A DNA stretch of 64,000 bases, taken from NCBI RefSeq assembly GCF_016735615.1, contig NZ_JAERSF010000001.1, forward strand, positions 1,488,001-1,552,000, written 5' to 3'. Origin of the DNA: Flavobacterium tagetis (GTDB lineage: Bacteria; Bacteroidota; Bacteroidia; Flavobacteriales; Flavobacteriaceae). A program made the position numbers and the translations under genes. Positions 6,567-15,164 of the stretch are shown here, in pieces (positions within the stretch are counted from its first letter, which is position 1; each line of letters opens with the position of its first letter). The notes under the pieces were generated by a model. It had not been told where the DNA came from. It did not search any database and worked only from the letters and a program-made list of their open reading frames with translations.

Positions 6567-8852
6567 ATGATGAAAAAAGTATTTTTCTGCAGTTTGTTTT
6601 TACTTCTCATTCAGTTTTGCGGAGCGCAGAGCAAACTCTCTTGGCAGGGATATTTTTCATTTAATGAAATAAAAGATATTTCAGAATCGACTACAAGTGT
6701 ATTTGCTGCTTCAGAAAATGCATTGTTTTCAAAAAATACAGCAACAAATATTCTTAAGACAACAACTACGGTTGATGGACTCTCAGGTCAAACTATTTCT
6801 GCGGTTTATTATAGTGAATCATTCAAAAAAACAATAATCGGTTACGATAATGGTTTAATGATTTTGATTAATGATGTTGACGGAAGTATTCTAAAAATAG
6901 TTGATATAATCAATAAACAGCTACCGGCTAATACTAAAAAGATCAATCATTTTTTGGAAGACAATGGAGTGGTCTATGTTTCTTGTGATTTTGGAATCGT
7001 GCAATTCAATTTGAAAACTTCACAATTTGGCGATACATATTTTATTGGTGATAACGGAGCTGAAATAAGCGTAAAACAAACCACCGTATTTAACGGATTC
7101 ATTTTTGCAGCAACATCGAGCGGGATTAGAAAAGCGGATAAGACAAATCCTAACCTTGTAGATTATAATCAATGGGGAGTTGTAAATGGAGGAAGTTGGT
7201 CTAGTGTAGAGACTTTAGATACTGAACTTATCGCAATAAATGATTCTGGATATATTCATAAATTCAACTCAAATATTTTTGTCGGGTTTTTGCAATTGCC
7301 TCAGGCAGCTTTAGACACAAGAGCAAAAAATCATAATTTATTCGTTACTACTGCCAATATGGTTTATGTGTATAATAATCAGATGGTGCTAAATCGTCAG
7401 ATTACAAATACTCAGGTTTTAGATAATACCCTAAATTTTAGCTGTGCTAGTGCGGTTGGAAATCAGATTTTTATCGGAACAAAAGAAAAAGGTTTGTTTG
7501 TTTCTGCTTTAAGTAACGCAACGACTTTCGAAAATAGCACACCTAGCGGTCCAATACGTAATAATATTTTCTCTATAGATGCGGGTTCAAGTACTTTATG
7601 GGCAGTGTATGGCGATTACGATGTTTCCTATAATCCGTATCCTTTAGATAGTTATGGAATTAGCCGATTTAATGCTTCAGGATGGTTGAATGTTCCATAT
7701 TCTGACGTGTATGATGCAAAGTCAATAACAAGGATAAGTATAAATCCGAATAATGAAAAATATGTTTATGCTAGTTCTTTTTTTTCAGGATTATTGAAAA
7801 TTGAAAATGATGTTCCGACTCTTTTATATAATGAGGAAAATAGCGGTTTGGAGTCTATTACAACGGAAGGGCCAAATTATATAGATGTTAGAATCAATGC
7901 GACAGCTTTTGATAAAGCTGGGAGTCTTTGGGTGACTAATAGCAGAGTCAAAAACGGATTGAAAGTTTTAAAAACAAATGGGCAGTGGAGTAGTTATGCA
8001 ATGACCTCAATTTTGGGCGATGCAGAAGCAGAAAACTATTCAAGTATAGCTGTCGATCGCAATAATGTAAAGTGGATTGGAACATACAGAAATGGAGTTG
8101 TTGGGTTTAATGAAAACGGCAATGTATTCAAAAAAATGACTTTTGGTGCTGATGCAGGTAATTTACCAATAGAAGATGTTAGAACTCTAGCGATAGATAC
8201 AAAAAATCAGCTTTGGATAGGAACAACAAAAGGGTTGAGGGTCTTGGCTAATGTCTCGAGTTTTCAATCAGAAAGTCAGTTAAAAGCAAATCCAATTATT
8301 ATAACCGAAGATGATTTGGCTCAAGAGCTACTCTATGAACAATTTGTAACCTCTATAGCCGTTGACGGATCGAACAATAAATGGATTGGAACTGCAGATT
8401 CTGGAGTGTTTATGGTTTCGCCAAATGGGCAAGAAACCAAATATCATTTTACAATAAACAATTCGCCACTTCCAAGTAATTATATAAATGATGTTAAGAT
8501 AAATCCTAAAACTGGAGAAGTCTTTATTGCAACTAATAAGGGATTAGTTTCTTTTGGCGGAATTGCAACAGAAGCAAACGATGATTTGAGTAATGTATAC
8601 GTTTATCCTAATCCTGTGCGTCCGACGTACACTGGGACAGTAAAAGTTGCTGGATTAATTGATAAAGCAAATGTCAAAATTACAGATATTGAAGGGAATT
8701 TAGTTTACGAAACAACTTCTTCGGGCGGAACAATTGAGTGGGATACAACGGCTTTTGGTAAATATAAAGTAGCATCTGGTGTTTATATGGTTTTTATTTC
8801 TGCAGAAGATGGAGGGGAAACTAAAGTTAAGAAAGTTATGATTATACGTTAG
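6567..8852 (+). CDS. porZ: Type IX secretion system protein PorZ
   Basis: A 761-residue secreted protein: signal peptide ending near QFCGAQ, then repeated beta-propeller blades of the two-component-regulator type (recurring KWIGT, LWIGT, NKWIGTADSGV and GLxV motifs), then a C-terminal type A sorting domain of about 80 residues beginning VYVYPNPV and ending GVYMVFISAEDGGETKVKKVMIIR-like sequence. This arrangement is that of PorZ, a cell-surface component of the type IX secretion attachment complex that handles A-LPS in Porphyromonas. The sorting domain means it is itself a cargo. The start is one of two adjacent ATGs. It lies upstream of recO, separated by repeat DNA. Confidence 0.88.
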   Translation: MMKKVFFCSLFLLLIQFCGAQSKLSWQGYFSFNEIKDISESTTSVFAASENALFSKNTATNILKTTTTVDGLSGQTISAVYYSESFKKTIIGYDNGLMILINDVDGSILKIVDIINKQLPANTKKINHFLEDNGVVYVSCDFGIVQFNLKTSQFGDTYFIGDNGAEISVKQTTVFNGFIFAATSSGIRKADKTNPNLVDYNQWGVVNGGSWSSVETLDTELIAINDSGYIHKFNSNIFVGFLQLPQAALDTRAKNHNLFVTTANMVYVYNNQMVLNRQITNTQVLDNTLNFSCASAVGNQIFIGTKEKGLFVSALSNATTFENSTPSGPIRNNIFSIDAGSSTLWAVYGDYDVSYNPYPLDSYGISRFNASGWLNVPYSDVYDAKSITRISINPNNEKYVYASSFFSGLLKIENDVPTLLYNEENSGLESITTEGPNYIDVRINATAFDKAGSLWVTNSRVKNGLKVLKTNGQWSSYAMTSILGDAEAENYSSIAVDRNNVKWIGTYRNGVVGFNENGNVFKKMTFGADAGNLPIEDVRTLAIDTKNQLWIGTTKGLRVLANVSSFQSESQLKANPIIITEDDLAQELLYEQFVTSIAVDGSNNKWIGTADSGVFMVSPNGQETKYHFTINNSPLPSNYINDVKINPKTGEVFIATNKGLVSFGGIATEANDDLSNVYVYPNPVRPTYTGTVKVAGLIDKANVKITDIEGNLVYETTSSGGTIEWDTTAFGKYKVASGVYMVFISAEDGGETKVKKVMIIR

Positions 8853-8946
8853 TCTGAAAGTCAAAAGTCAAAAGTCAAAAGTCGAAAGGCTTCAAAGGCA
8901 AATGTCTAAGAAGTCTAATAATCTAGTATCTAAGAAGTCTAAAAAA
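8853..8946. repeat. Heptamer tandem repeat plus TCTAAGAAGTCTAA repeats
   Basis: Directly after the porZ stop come four copies of the 7-mer (G/A)AAAGTC, then degenerate GAAAGGC and TCAAAGGC units. These are followed by TCTAAGAAGTCTAA at 8905-8918 and again at 8929-8942. The same heptamer occurs between sdhA and sdhB, and the second word occurs after the SDR gene. Confidence 0.75.
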
Positions 8947-9660
8947 GTGCTCGTCAAAACCAAAGCCATAGTAATCTCTTCTTTAAAATTTCAGGAAAAA
9001 AGCTTGATCGTAAAATGCTTTACACTTTCCAGCGGACTGAAATCTTATTTTGTACGCGACGCTTTTTCAAGTCGAAAGGCAAGTCAGAAGATTGCTTATT
9101 TTCAGCCATTTTCGATTTTAGAAATTGAAGCGGTTCATAAAAATAAAGGTACTTTGGAAAATTTCAAAGAAATAAAAAGTGCAGTTCCTTTTCAAAGTAT
9201 TCATACTGATATTGTGAAAAGTACAATGGTGATGTTTCTTTCTGAAATGCTTCATTATTCGATTCAAGAAGAAGAAAAAAATGAACAGCTTTTTCTGTTT
9301 TTAGAAACCGCACTGACTTGGCTCGACCATCATGATGAAATTTTCAATTTTCATTTAATTCTGCTTTTAGAAATCACCAAATATCTCGGTTTTTACCCAG
9401 ATCTTTCAGAGAATAATCTTCCTTTTTTTGAAATGAACGAAGGTGTTTTTATACATTTCCAAAGCGGAAATGTATTGTCTGAACACGAAACCAATTTGTT
9501 TAAAAAGCTTTTAGAGTTAAAATTTGATAACGATCAAAAAGTTTTTCATGTTTTGGAGAGACAAATTCTTCTGAAAATTATAATCGATTACTACAGTTTG
9601 CATTTGGAAGGATTCAAAAAACCTAAATCTTTAGAGATTTTAAAGGAAGTTTTCTCTTAA
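8947..9660 (+). CDS. recO: DNA repair protein RecO (GTG start)
   Basis: RecO helps load RecA at gaps by displacing SSB together with RecR. The protein from the GTG at 8947 begins VLVKTKAIVISSLKF-like, has 237 residues, and shows an N-terminal OB fold with the KSLIVKCFT and GLKSYFVRDAFS strands, then a helical C-terminal region. An in-frame ATG at 8902 would add 15 residues (MSKKSNNLVSKKSKK) that are simply a translation of the intergenic repeat, so I reject it. RecO proteins normally begin a few residues before the KTKAIVI strand, which supports the GTG. The usual zinc-binding cysteines of RecO are absent. It is probably transcribed with or just after porZ. Confidence 0.85.
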   Translation: MLVKTKAIVISSLKFQEKSLIVKCFTLSSGLKSYFVRDAFSSRKASQKIAYFQPFSILEIEAVHKNKGTLENFKEIKSAVPFQSIHTDIVKSTMVMFLSEMLHYSIQEEEKNEQLFLFLETALTWLDHHDEIFNFHLILLLEITKYLGFYPDLSENNLPFFEMNEGVFIHFQSGNVLSEHETNLFKKLLELKFDNDQKVFHVLERQILLKIIIDYYSLHLEGFKKPKSLEILKEVFS

Positions 9661-9758
9661 ATCTACTAAAAGGCTATTTTTTGTTGCGGAATATACCTGA
9701 AATTTCCTGAAATCGGTCTTTTTTCCGTTATCTTTTCTCTATTTTCCTCAAAATTCCT

Positions 9759-9766
9759 TACTTTCG
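9759..9766 (+). promoter_or_regulatory. -7-like box TACTTTCG upstream of ileS
   Basis: A variant of TAnnTTTG (last bases TTCG) 25 bases before the ileS ATG. It is the best candidate in this 130-bp gap. Confidence 0.35.
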
Positions 9767-9790
9767 CACCTCGTTTAAGAAAAGGATAAA

Positions 9791-12700
9791 ATGAGTACAA
9801 AATTTACTGAATACAAAGGACTTGACTTACCAACTGTAGCGTCTGAAGTTCTTGATTTTTGGAAGAAAGAAAATATATTTGAAAAGAGTGTAACAACTCG
9901 CGAAGGTGCTGAGCCTTTCGTATTTTTTGAAGGTCCGCCTTCAGCAAACGGATTGCCTGGAATTCACCACGTAATGGCACGTGCGATTAAAGATATTTTT
10001 TGCAGATATAAAACTCAAAAAGGTTTTCAGGTAAAAAGAAAAGCCGGATGGGATACTCACGGTTTGCCTGTAGAATTGGGTACCGAAAAAGAATTAGGAA
10101 TTACAAAAGAAGATATTGGTAAAATCATTTCTATTGAAGAATATAACGAAGCGTGTAAAAAAACCGTTATGCGTTATACAGACGTATGGAATGATTTAAC
10201 TGAAAAAATGGGTTATTGGGTTGATATGGAAGATCCGTACGTGACTTATAAACCAAAATATATGGAATCGGTTTGGTGGCTTTTGAAACAAATCTATGAT
10301 AAAGGTTTGTTGTACAAAGGATACACAATTCAGCCATATTCTCCAAAAGCAGGAACAGGATTGTCTTCTCATGAGGTAAATCAACCTGGAGCTTACCGTG
10401 ATGTTACAGATACTACAATTGTGGCACAATTTAAAAGTGTTTCAAAATCTGAGGAAGGTGCAAATGAAGTTGAAAGAGCTTTTAAACTAGATAAATCTTC
10501 TTTCGGATATAATAATGAATTTTATTTCCTTGCATGGACGACAACTCCTTGGACATTGCCATCAAATACTGCTTTGACAGTGGGTCCAAAAATCGACTAT
10601 GTTTTAGTTAAAACTTTCAATCAATATACTTTTGAGCCAATCAATGTTGTTTTGGCTAAAAACTTAGTTGGAAAACAATTCGGAAAAGGATATTTCGTAA
10701 GTGAAGATGATGCTGATTTTGACAATGTGAAAAACGGGGACAAAAAGCTTCCGTACAAAATTTTAGCTGAAACAAAGGGTGTTAATTTAGTTGATATCCG
10801 TTACGAGCAATTATTGCCTTATGTACTGCCTTATGAAAATGCTGAAAACGCATTTAGAGTAATCGCAGGTGATTTTGTTACAACTGAAGATGGAACTGGA
10901 ATTGTACATACAGCTCCGACTTTTGGTGCAGATGATGCTAAAGTGGCAAAAGAAGCAAAACCAGAAGTGCCACCAATGTTGGTTTTAGACGAAAACGGAA
11001 CAGCTGTTCCTTTAGTTGATTTACAAGGAAAATTCACTTCACATTTAGGTGATTTAGCGGGTAAATACGTTAAAAACGAATATTACGATGCAGGACAAGC
11101 GCCAGAGAAATCTGTAGATGTTGAAATCGCTATTCGTCTTAAAGAAGAAAACAAAGCTTTTAAAGTTGAAAAATACGTGCACAGTTACCCACACAGCTGG
11201 AGAACAGATGAGCCGTTATTATATTATCCACTAGATTCTTGGTTTATCAAAGTAACCGATGTAAAAGATAGAATGTTCGACCTGAATGAAACTATCAATT
11301 GGAAACCTAAATCTACTGGTGAAGGACGTTTTGGAAATTGGCTTAAAAATGCTAATGATTGGAACTTATCTCGTTCTAGATATTGGGGTATTCCTTTACC
11401 AATTTGGAGAACAGAAGATAAAACAGAAGAAGTTATTATCGGTTCTGTTGAAGAATTGTACAATGCAATCGAAAAATCAATCGAAGCAGGTTTCCAGAAA
11501 GAAAATCCGTTTAAAGGATTTGAAATCGGAAATATGTCTGAGTCAAATTATGATTTAATTGACTTGCACAAAAATGTTGTTGATGCTATCACTTTGGTTT
11601 CAGCTTCTGGAAAACCAATGAAGCGCGAAAGTGATCTAATCGACGTTTGGTTCGATTCTGGCGCAATGCCGTATGCACAATGGCACTATCCTTTTGAGAA
11701 CAAAGACAAAATTGATGGGAACAAAGATTTTCCAGCGAACTTCATTGCCGAAGGAGTAGACCAGACACGTGGATGGTTCTATACCTTACACGCTATCGGA
11801 ACTTTGGTTTTTGATAAAATAGCATACAAAAACGTAGTTTCAAATGGCCTTGTTTTGGATAAAAACGGAATTAAAATGTCTAAGAGTAAAGGAAATACCA
11901 TAGACCCGTTTAAAACCATTGCAGAAAACGGTCCAGATGCTACACGCTGGTATATGATTATGAATGCAAATCCGTGGGATAACTTGAAGTTTGACCTTGA
12001 GGGAATTGCTGAGGTTAAACGTAAATTCTTCGGAACGCTTTACAATACCTATTCATTCTTCTCGTTATATGCTAACATCGATGGATTTAAATATGCTGAA
12101 GCTGAGATTCCGTTAAACGAAAGGCCAGAAATCGATCAGTGGATTATTTCTGAATTACATTCGTTAATTAAATTTGTTGACGAATGCTACGAAGATTACG
12201 AGCCAACAAAAGCGACAAGAGCCATTTCTGACTTCGTTCAGGAAAACTTAAGTAACTGGTACGTTCGTTTATGCCGTCGTCGTTTCTGGAAAGGAGAATA
12301 TGCAAAAGATAAAATTGCAGCTTACCAAACGCTTTATACTTGTTTGCTTACAATCAGTAAACTAAGCGCTCCAGTAGCTCCATTTTTTATGGATAAATTA
12401 TATCGTGATTTAACAACTTCGACGGGAACCGAGGATTTTGCTAGTGTTCACTTGGCTGAATTCCCAAAATTTGTCGAAAACTTTGTTAATAAAACGTTGG
12501 AGAGTAAAATGCAGAAGGCGCAAACGATCTCTTCTTTGGTGTTATCACTACGTAAAAAGGAGATGATTAAAGTTCGCCAACCTTTGCAAAAGGTAATGAT
12601 TCCAGTACTTGACGACAATCAGCGTACTGAAATCGAAGCAATTTCTGATCTTGTAAAAGCCGAAGTAAACGTTAAAGAAATCGAACTTTTAGACGATGCT

Positions 12701-13231
12701 TCTGGTATTTTGGTGAAACAAATTAAACCTAATTTTAAGGCTCTTGGACCACGTTTTGGAAAAGATATGGGATTGATTTCTAAGGAGATACAAGGTTTTT
12801 CTGCGGAGCAAATCAATGAGCTGGACAAGCAAGGAACGCTAGATATTGTTATTGCAGGAAATAGTGTAACTTTATCACTAGAAGACGTCGAAATAACATC
12901 GCAGGATATTGAAGGATGGTTGGTTGCAAATTCAAATGGAATAACGGTTGCGCTTGACATCACAATATCTGAAGAGTTGAAAAATGAAGGTATCGCGAGA
13001 GAATTAGTAAATAGAATACAAAACATTCGTAAAGATTCAGGATTTGAGGTTACGGATAAAATTAATGTACAAATAAAAAGAGACGGAATCTTAGAAGAAG
13101 CCGTTTCAAAAAATGAAGACTATATAAAGTCAGAAACATTAACAGACAAACTGGTTTTTGTTGACGCTTTAGAAAACGGCACAGAAATTGAGTTTGATGA
13201 TATTAGAACAATGATATTAATTTCAAAATAA
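9791..13231 (+). CDS. ileS: Isoleucyl-tRNA synthetase, long type
   Basis: 1146 residues. It charges tRNA-Ile in the cytoplasm. The class I signatures are present: the HIGH motif as GIHH (57-60) in a PPSANGLPG context, WDTHGLPVE shortly after, and KMSKS at 695-699. The large CP1 editing insertion with TTPWTLPSN and GTGIVHTAP lies between. The C-terminus is the long eukaryote-like extension rather than the zinc finger of the E. coli type, so this is the IleS2-like class that in other bacteria is less sensitive to mupirocin; that resistance is family knowledge, not shown here. A DksA-like gene follows after 10 bp and is almost certainly co-transcribed. Confidence 0.97.
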   Translation: MSTKFTEYKGLDLPTVASEVLDFWKKENIFEKSVTTREGAEPFVFFEGPPSANGLPGIHHVMARAIKDIFCRYKTQKGFQVKRKAGWDTHGLPVELGTEKELGITKEDIGKIISIEEYNEACKKTVMRYTDVWNDLTEKMGYWVDMEDPYVTYKPKYMESVWWLLKQIYDKGLLYKGYTIQPYSPKAGTGLSSHEVNQPGAYRDVTDTTIVAQFKSVSKSEEGANEVERAFKLDKSSFGYNNEFYFLAWTTTPWTLPSNTALTVGPKIDYVLVKTFNQYTFEPINVVLAKNLVGKQFGKGYFVSEDDADFDNVKNGDKKLPYKILAETKGVNLVDIRYEQLLPYVLPYENAENAFRVIAGDFVTTEDGTGIVHTAPTFGADDAKVAKEAKPEVPPMLVLDENGTAVPLVDLQGKFTSHLGDLAGKYVKNEYYDAGQAPEKSVDVEIAIRLKEENKAFKVEKYVHSYPHSWRTDEPLLYYPLDSWFIKVTDVKDRMFDLNETINWKPKSTGEGRFGNWLKNANDWNLSRSRYWGIPLPIWRTEDKTEEVIIGSVEELYNAIEKSIEAGFQKENPFKGFEIGNMSESNYDLIDLHKNVVDAITLVSASGKPMKRESDLIDVWFDSGAMPYAQWHYPFENKDKIDGNKDFPANFIAEGVDQTRGWFYTLHAIGTLVFDKIAYKNVVSNGLVLDKNGIKMSKSKGNTIDPFKTIAENGPDATRWYMIMNANPWDNLKFDLEGIAEVKRKFFGTLYNTYSFFSLYANIDGFKYAEAEIPLNERPEIDQWIISELHSLIKFVDECYEDYEPTKATRAISDFVQENLSNWYVRLCRRRFWKGEYAKDKIAAYQTLYTCLLTISKLSAPVAPFFMDKLYRDLTTSTGTEDFASVHLAEFPKFVENFVNKTLESKMQKAQTISSLVLSLRKKEMIKVRQPLQKVMIPVLDDNQRTEIEAISDLVKAEVNVKEIELLDDASGILVKQIKPNFKALGPRFGKDMGLISKEIQGFSAEQINELDKQGTLDIVIAGNSVTLSLEDVEITSQDIEGWLVANSNGITVALDITISEELKNEGIARELVNRIQNIRKDSGFEVTDKINVQIKRDGILEEAVSKNEDYIKSETLTDKLVFVDALENGTEIEFDDIRTMILISK

Positions 13232-13241
13232 GTATAATACC

Positions 13242-13622
13242 ATGATAGATGAAATTACAAGATACTCAGACGCTGATTTAGCGGAGTTCAAAGAAATAAT
13301 ACAAGCAAAAATTAAAAAAGCACAAGAAGATCTTGATTTGATCAAAAGTGCCTATATGAACGATTTGAATAACGGAACTGACGATACTTCTCCAACTTTT
13401 AAAGCTTTTGAAGAAGGAAGTGAGACCATGTCAAAAGAAGCAAACTCTCAGTTGGCTATCAGGCAAGAGAAATTCATTCGTGACTTAAAAAATGCTTTAT
13501 TCCGTGTAGAAAATAAAACTTACGGTATCTGCAAAGTAACAGGTAAATTAATTAGCAAGGAAAGGCTTAAAATTGTTCCTCATGCAACAATGAGTATCGA
13601 AGCTAAAAACTTGCAGAGATAA
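13242..13622 (+). CDS. TraR/DksA-family protein lacking the zinc finger
   Basis: 126 residues. The N-terminal part is a long coiled-coil helical pair (about 10-90) and the C-terminal part matches the DksA/TraR globular domain (NKTYGICKVTGKLISKERL, then VPHATMSIEAK). DksA binds RNA polymerase in the secondary channel and works with ppGpp. Only one cysteine (in GICKVTGK) is left of the four zinc ligands, so this copy should be zinc-independent. The acidic tip residues cannot be assigned safely. It follows ileS closely and ends at a strong terminator, so its expression should track ileS. Confidence 0.85.
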   Translation: MIDEITRYSDADLAEFKEIIQAKIKKAQEDLDLIKSAYMNDLNNGTDDTSPTFKAFEEGSETMSKEANSQLAIRQEKFIRDLKNALFRVENKTYGICKVTGKLISKERLKIVPHATMSIEAKNLQR

Positions 13623-13648
13623 TTATAAAAGTATCTTATCAAATAGAA

Positions 13649-13680
13649 AAAACGCTCCTAATTTTAGGAGCGTTTTTTTT
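13649..13680 (+). terminator. Terminator of ileS-dksA (AACGCTCCT stem)
   Basis: AACGCTCCTAA (13651-13661) pairs with TTAGGAGCGTT (13664-13674), followed by a run of T. A near-identical stem occurs at 15101-15126, on the other side of the Roadblock cassette. Confidence 0.9.
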
Positions 13681-13823
13681 TGTTTAATGTTTGATGAAGC
13701 TTGGTTTTGAAGCCATAAGTTGTTATTGAAAGAAATTATTTATAACTAGTCGAAATTAATTAATTTTAATGACGAGTCTTTTTGTAAGAATAAAACAAGT
13801 AGAATTACCTAGGAGTAAACACA

Positions 13824-13854
13824 AAAAAACCGCCTTAATGAATGGCGGTTTTTT
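13824..13854. terminator. Bidirectional terminator of Roadblock cassette A
   Basis: AAAAAACCGCC (13824-13834) and GGCGGTTTTTT (13844-13854) form a perfect 11-bp stem with a 9-base loop. It lies 21 bases downstream of the minus-strand cassette. Confidence 0.85.
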
Positions 13855-13875
13855 AAAAGTAAAAATGTTACATCA

Positions 13876-14256
13876 TTATGCTAGATTTTTTTCAACGTCT
13901 GCTTTGTGTTTTCTTAAAATAGCTCTTGTCATACCTAAATTTGCTTTTGAGGCATCTGCAGCAAGATAGATCATGAATTTTTTGTTAGGAGAAATATCGA
14001 TAATGTGAATTTGATTAGAAAGTGTAATCAAAATATCTTCGATGTCCTGGTTTAAGTTTAGTGCTTTTACGGCACTCAACTTAGCTTTTACAACTTCTAA
14101 GTTATAGGCTGCGGCTAATTCAGGATCAAAACTTGGATCGATAGTTAAATTTCCAAAGCTTAATCCAGATTCAATTTCTGTTACTGCTACAGCGATAAAG
14201 CCGTTTACGTTGCTTTTCATTTCATTTAAAAACACGTTTAAAAAATCGTTGCTCAT
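13876..14256 (-). CDS. Roadblock-like protein, cassette A second gene
   Basis: 126 residues, no signal peptide, no membrane segment. The predicted order helix (1-18), two strands (NGFIAVAVTEIESGLSFG), long helix (FDPELAAAYNLEVVKAKL), strands (DILITLSNQIHIIDIS, FMIYLAAD) and last helix (KANLGMTRAILRKH) fits the Roadblock/LC7 fold, which forms dimers that regulate small GTPases or dynein. I did not find a classical Roadblock signature, so this is a fold-level call. It is about 60% identical by eye to the gene at 26461-26835 and lies 35 bp downstream of 14292-14648, almost certainly one operon. No GTPase gene is adjacent. Confidence 0.75.
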   Translation of the reverse strand: MSNDFLNVFLNEMKSNVNGFIAVAVTEIESGLSFGNLTIDPSFDPELAAAYNLEVVKAKLSAVKALNLNQDIEDILITLSNQIHIIDISPNKKFMIYLAADASKANLGMTRAILRKHKADVEKNLA

Positions 14257-14291
14257 AGTTCGTTTGGGTTATTTGTTAATAGAATTTTATG

Positions 14292-14648
14292 TTATTTCAA
14301 TAGAGAATTTTTACTTAATTCGGCAGAAACTTCTTCTGTAGAACGCATTAACAATGCTAGATTGCTTCCTTCTTTAGAAAAAGCAACAATAAAGTTAGAG
14401 CCACTTATTTTGTTTCCAACAATAACGCCTTCGGCGCTTTTTAGATATAATTGTTTTAAAGAGCCTTTTTCCAAATCAATTAGGAATTTTTCGCTCATAG
14501 ATAAAATTGCGGCGCTCATTGCGGCAATACTGTCTCCGTAATCTAGATTCAGTGAGGTGATTAACTTGCCTTTTCCGTTTAATATTAAAGCTGCAGTAGA
14601 TTTTGTGCTGACTAGAAAGTCGTTTAGTGTAGTTGTGATTTCGTTCAT
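14292..14648 (-). CDS. Roadblock/LC7-domain protein, cassette A first gene
   Basis: 118 residues, cytoplasmic. It shows the Roadblock/LC7 layout more clearly than its neighbour: an N-terminal helix, AALILNGKGKLITSLN strands, a helix with DSIAAMSAAILSMSEKFL, then LKQLYLKSAEGVIVG and NFIVAFSKE strands and a last helix from SNLALLMRSTEEV. MglB of Myxococcus and archaeal Roadblock proteins share this plan and act as GTPase-activating or scaffold dimers. It is the distant paralogue of 26100-26435 (shared IAAM/VAAM, LKQ and GVIV/GIVV positions, roughly 30% identity by eye). It is divergent from the small gene at 14830. Confidence 0.8.
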   Translation of the reverse strand: MNEITTTLNDFLVSTKSTAALILNGKGKLITSLNLDYGDSIAAMSAAILSMSEKFLIDLEKGSLKQLYLKSAEGVIVGNKISGSNFIVAFSKEGSNLALLMRSTEEVSAELSKNSLLK

Positions 14649-14829
14649 GATTTTGTAGGATTTTGGAAAGAATGATAAATTCAGTTCATTTGGTATTTGG
14701 ATTTAAAAATTAATTCGCGTTTAACCTAAACAAGTGTTAATTTTTATTAACAAATATAAATTAAATTATGTATCATTGTAGTACCAAATCAGTAATAATT
14801 TAAATTATTTACTACGAAAAACTTACATT

Positions 14830-15045
14830 ATGGCTAAAGTATTGAAATTCAAAGAAGTAAACTCTGATGTAGAGCGCAGAATGAAGGAATTTGAAAAACT
14901 GCGCATTAAGTTTAAAGCTGATGTAAAAAAGGGAGAAGCTAAGAAATTGGCGGCCGGAAAAGAAAGCAAAGGAATATTCAAATCCATTTCAGAATTTTTT
15001 TCCGACAGTCCAAAAACACCAGCAAAAGCTGTTGTAAAAAAGTAA
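14830..15045 (+). CDS. Small basic protein divergent from Roadblock cassette A
   Basis: 71 residues, Lys-rich, no signal peptide. A helical N-terminal half with KEFEKLRIKFKADVKKGE is followed by ESKGIFKSISEFFSD and an Ala/Lys/Pro tail. The F-x-x-L/F-R-I pattern and the KGxFKxI segment recur in the 47-residue product at 25682-25825, which holds the same divergent position next to the second Roadblock cassette. The amphipathic SKGIFKSISEFF could contact a membrane or partner; this is inference. It ends 55 bp before a terminator that closely resembles the one after the dksA-like gene. Function unknown. Confidence 0.75.
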   Translation: MAKVLKFKEVNSDVERRMKEFEKLRIKFKADVKKGEAKKLAAGKESKGIFKSISEFFSDSPKTPAKAVVKK

Positions 15046-15100
15046 ACTTTATAAGGTTTAGATTAGCAGATAAACTTGTTTAGTTTGTTAGAAAAGAATT

Positions 15101-15126
15101 AACGCTCCTTTAGGAGCGTTTTTTTT
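15101..15126 (+). terminator. Terminator before lspA (AACGCTCC stem)
   Basis: AACGCTCC (15101-15108), a four-base loop, GGAGCGTT (15113-15120), then six T. It nearly duplicates the 13651-13680 terminator. Confidence 0.9.
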
Positions 15127-15137
15127 GATTAAATTGT

Positions 15138-15145
15138 TATTTTTG
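15138..15145 (+). promoter_or_regulatory. -7 box TATTTTTG for lspA
   Basis: TAnnTTTG match 20 bases before the lspA ATG and directly downstream of a terminator, so lspA has its own promoter. Confidence 0.5.
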
Positions 15146-15164
15146 CCCATCAAAAAATTATAAA

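Noticed and set aside
10196..10429. Antisense open frame within ileS
   Set aside because: Inside a clear gene, no motif, Cys/Phe-rich shadow composition.
12619..13026. 135-codon open frame antisense to ileS
   Set aside because: It lies wholly inside the well-supported ileS and has a Ser/Ile-rich composition typical of antisense shadows.
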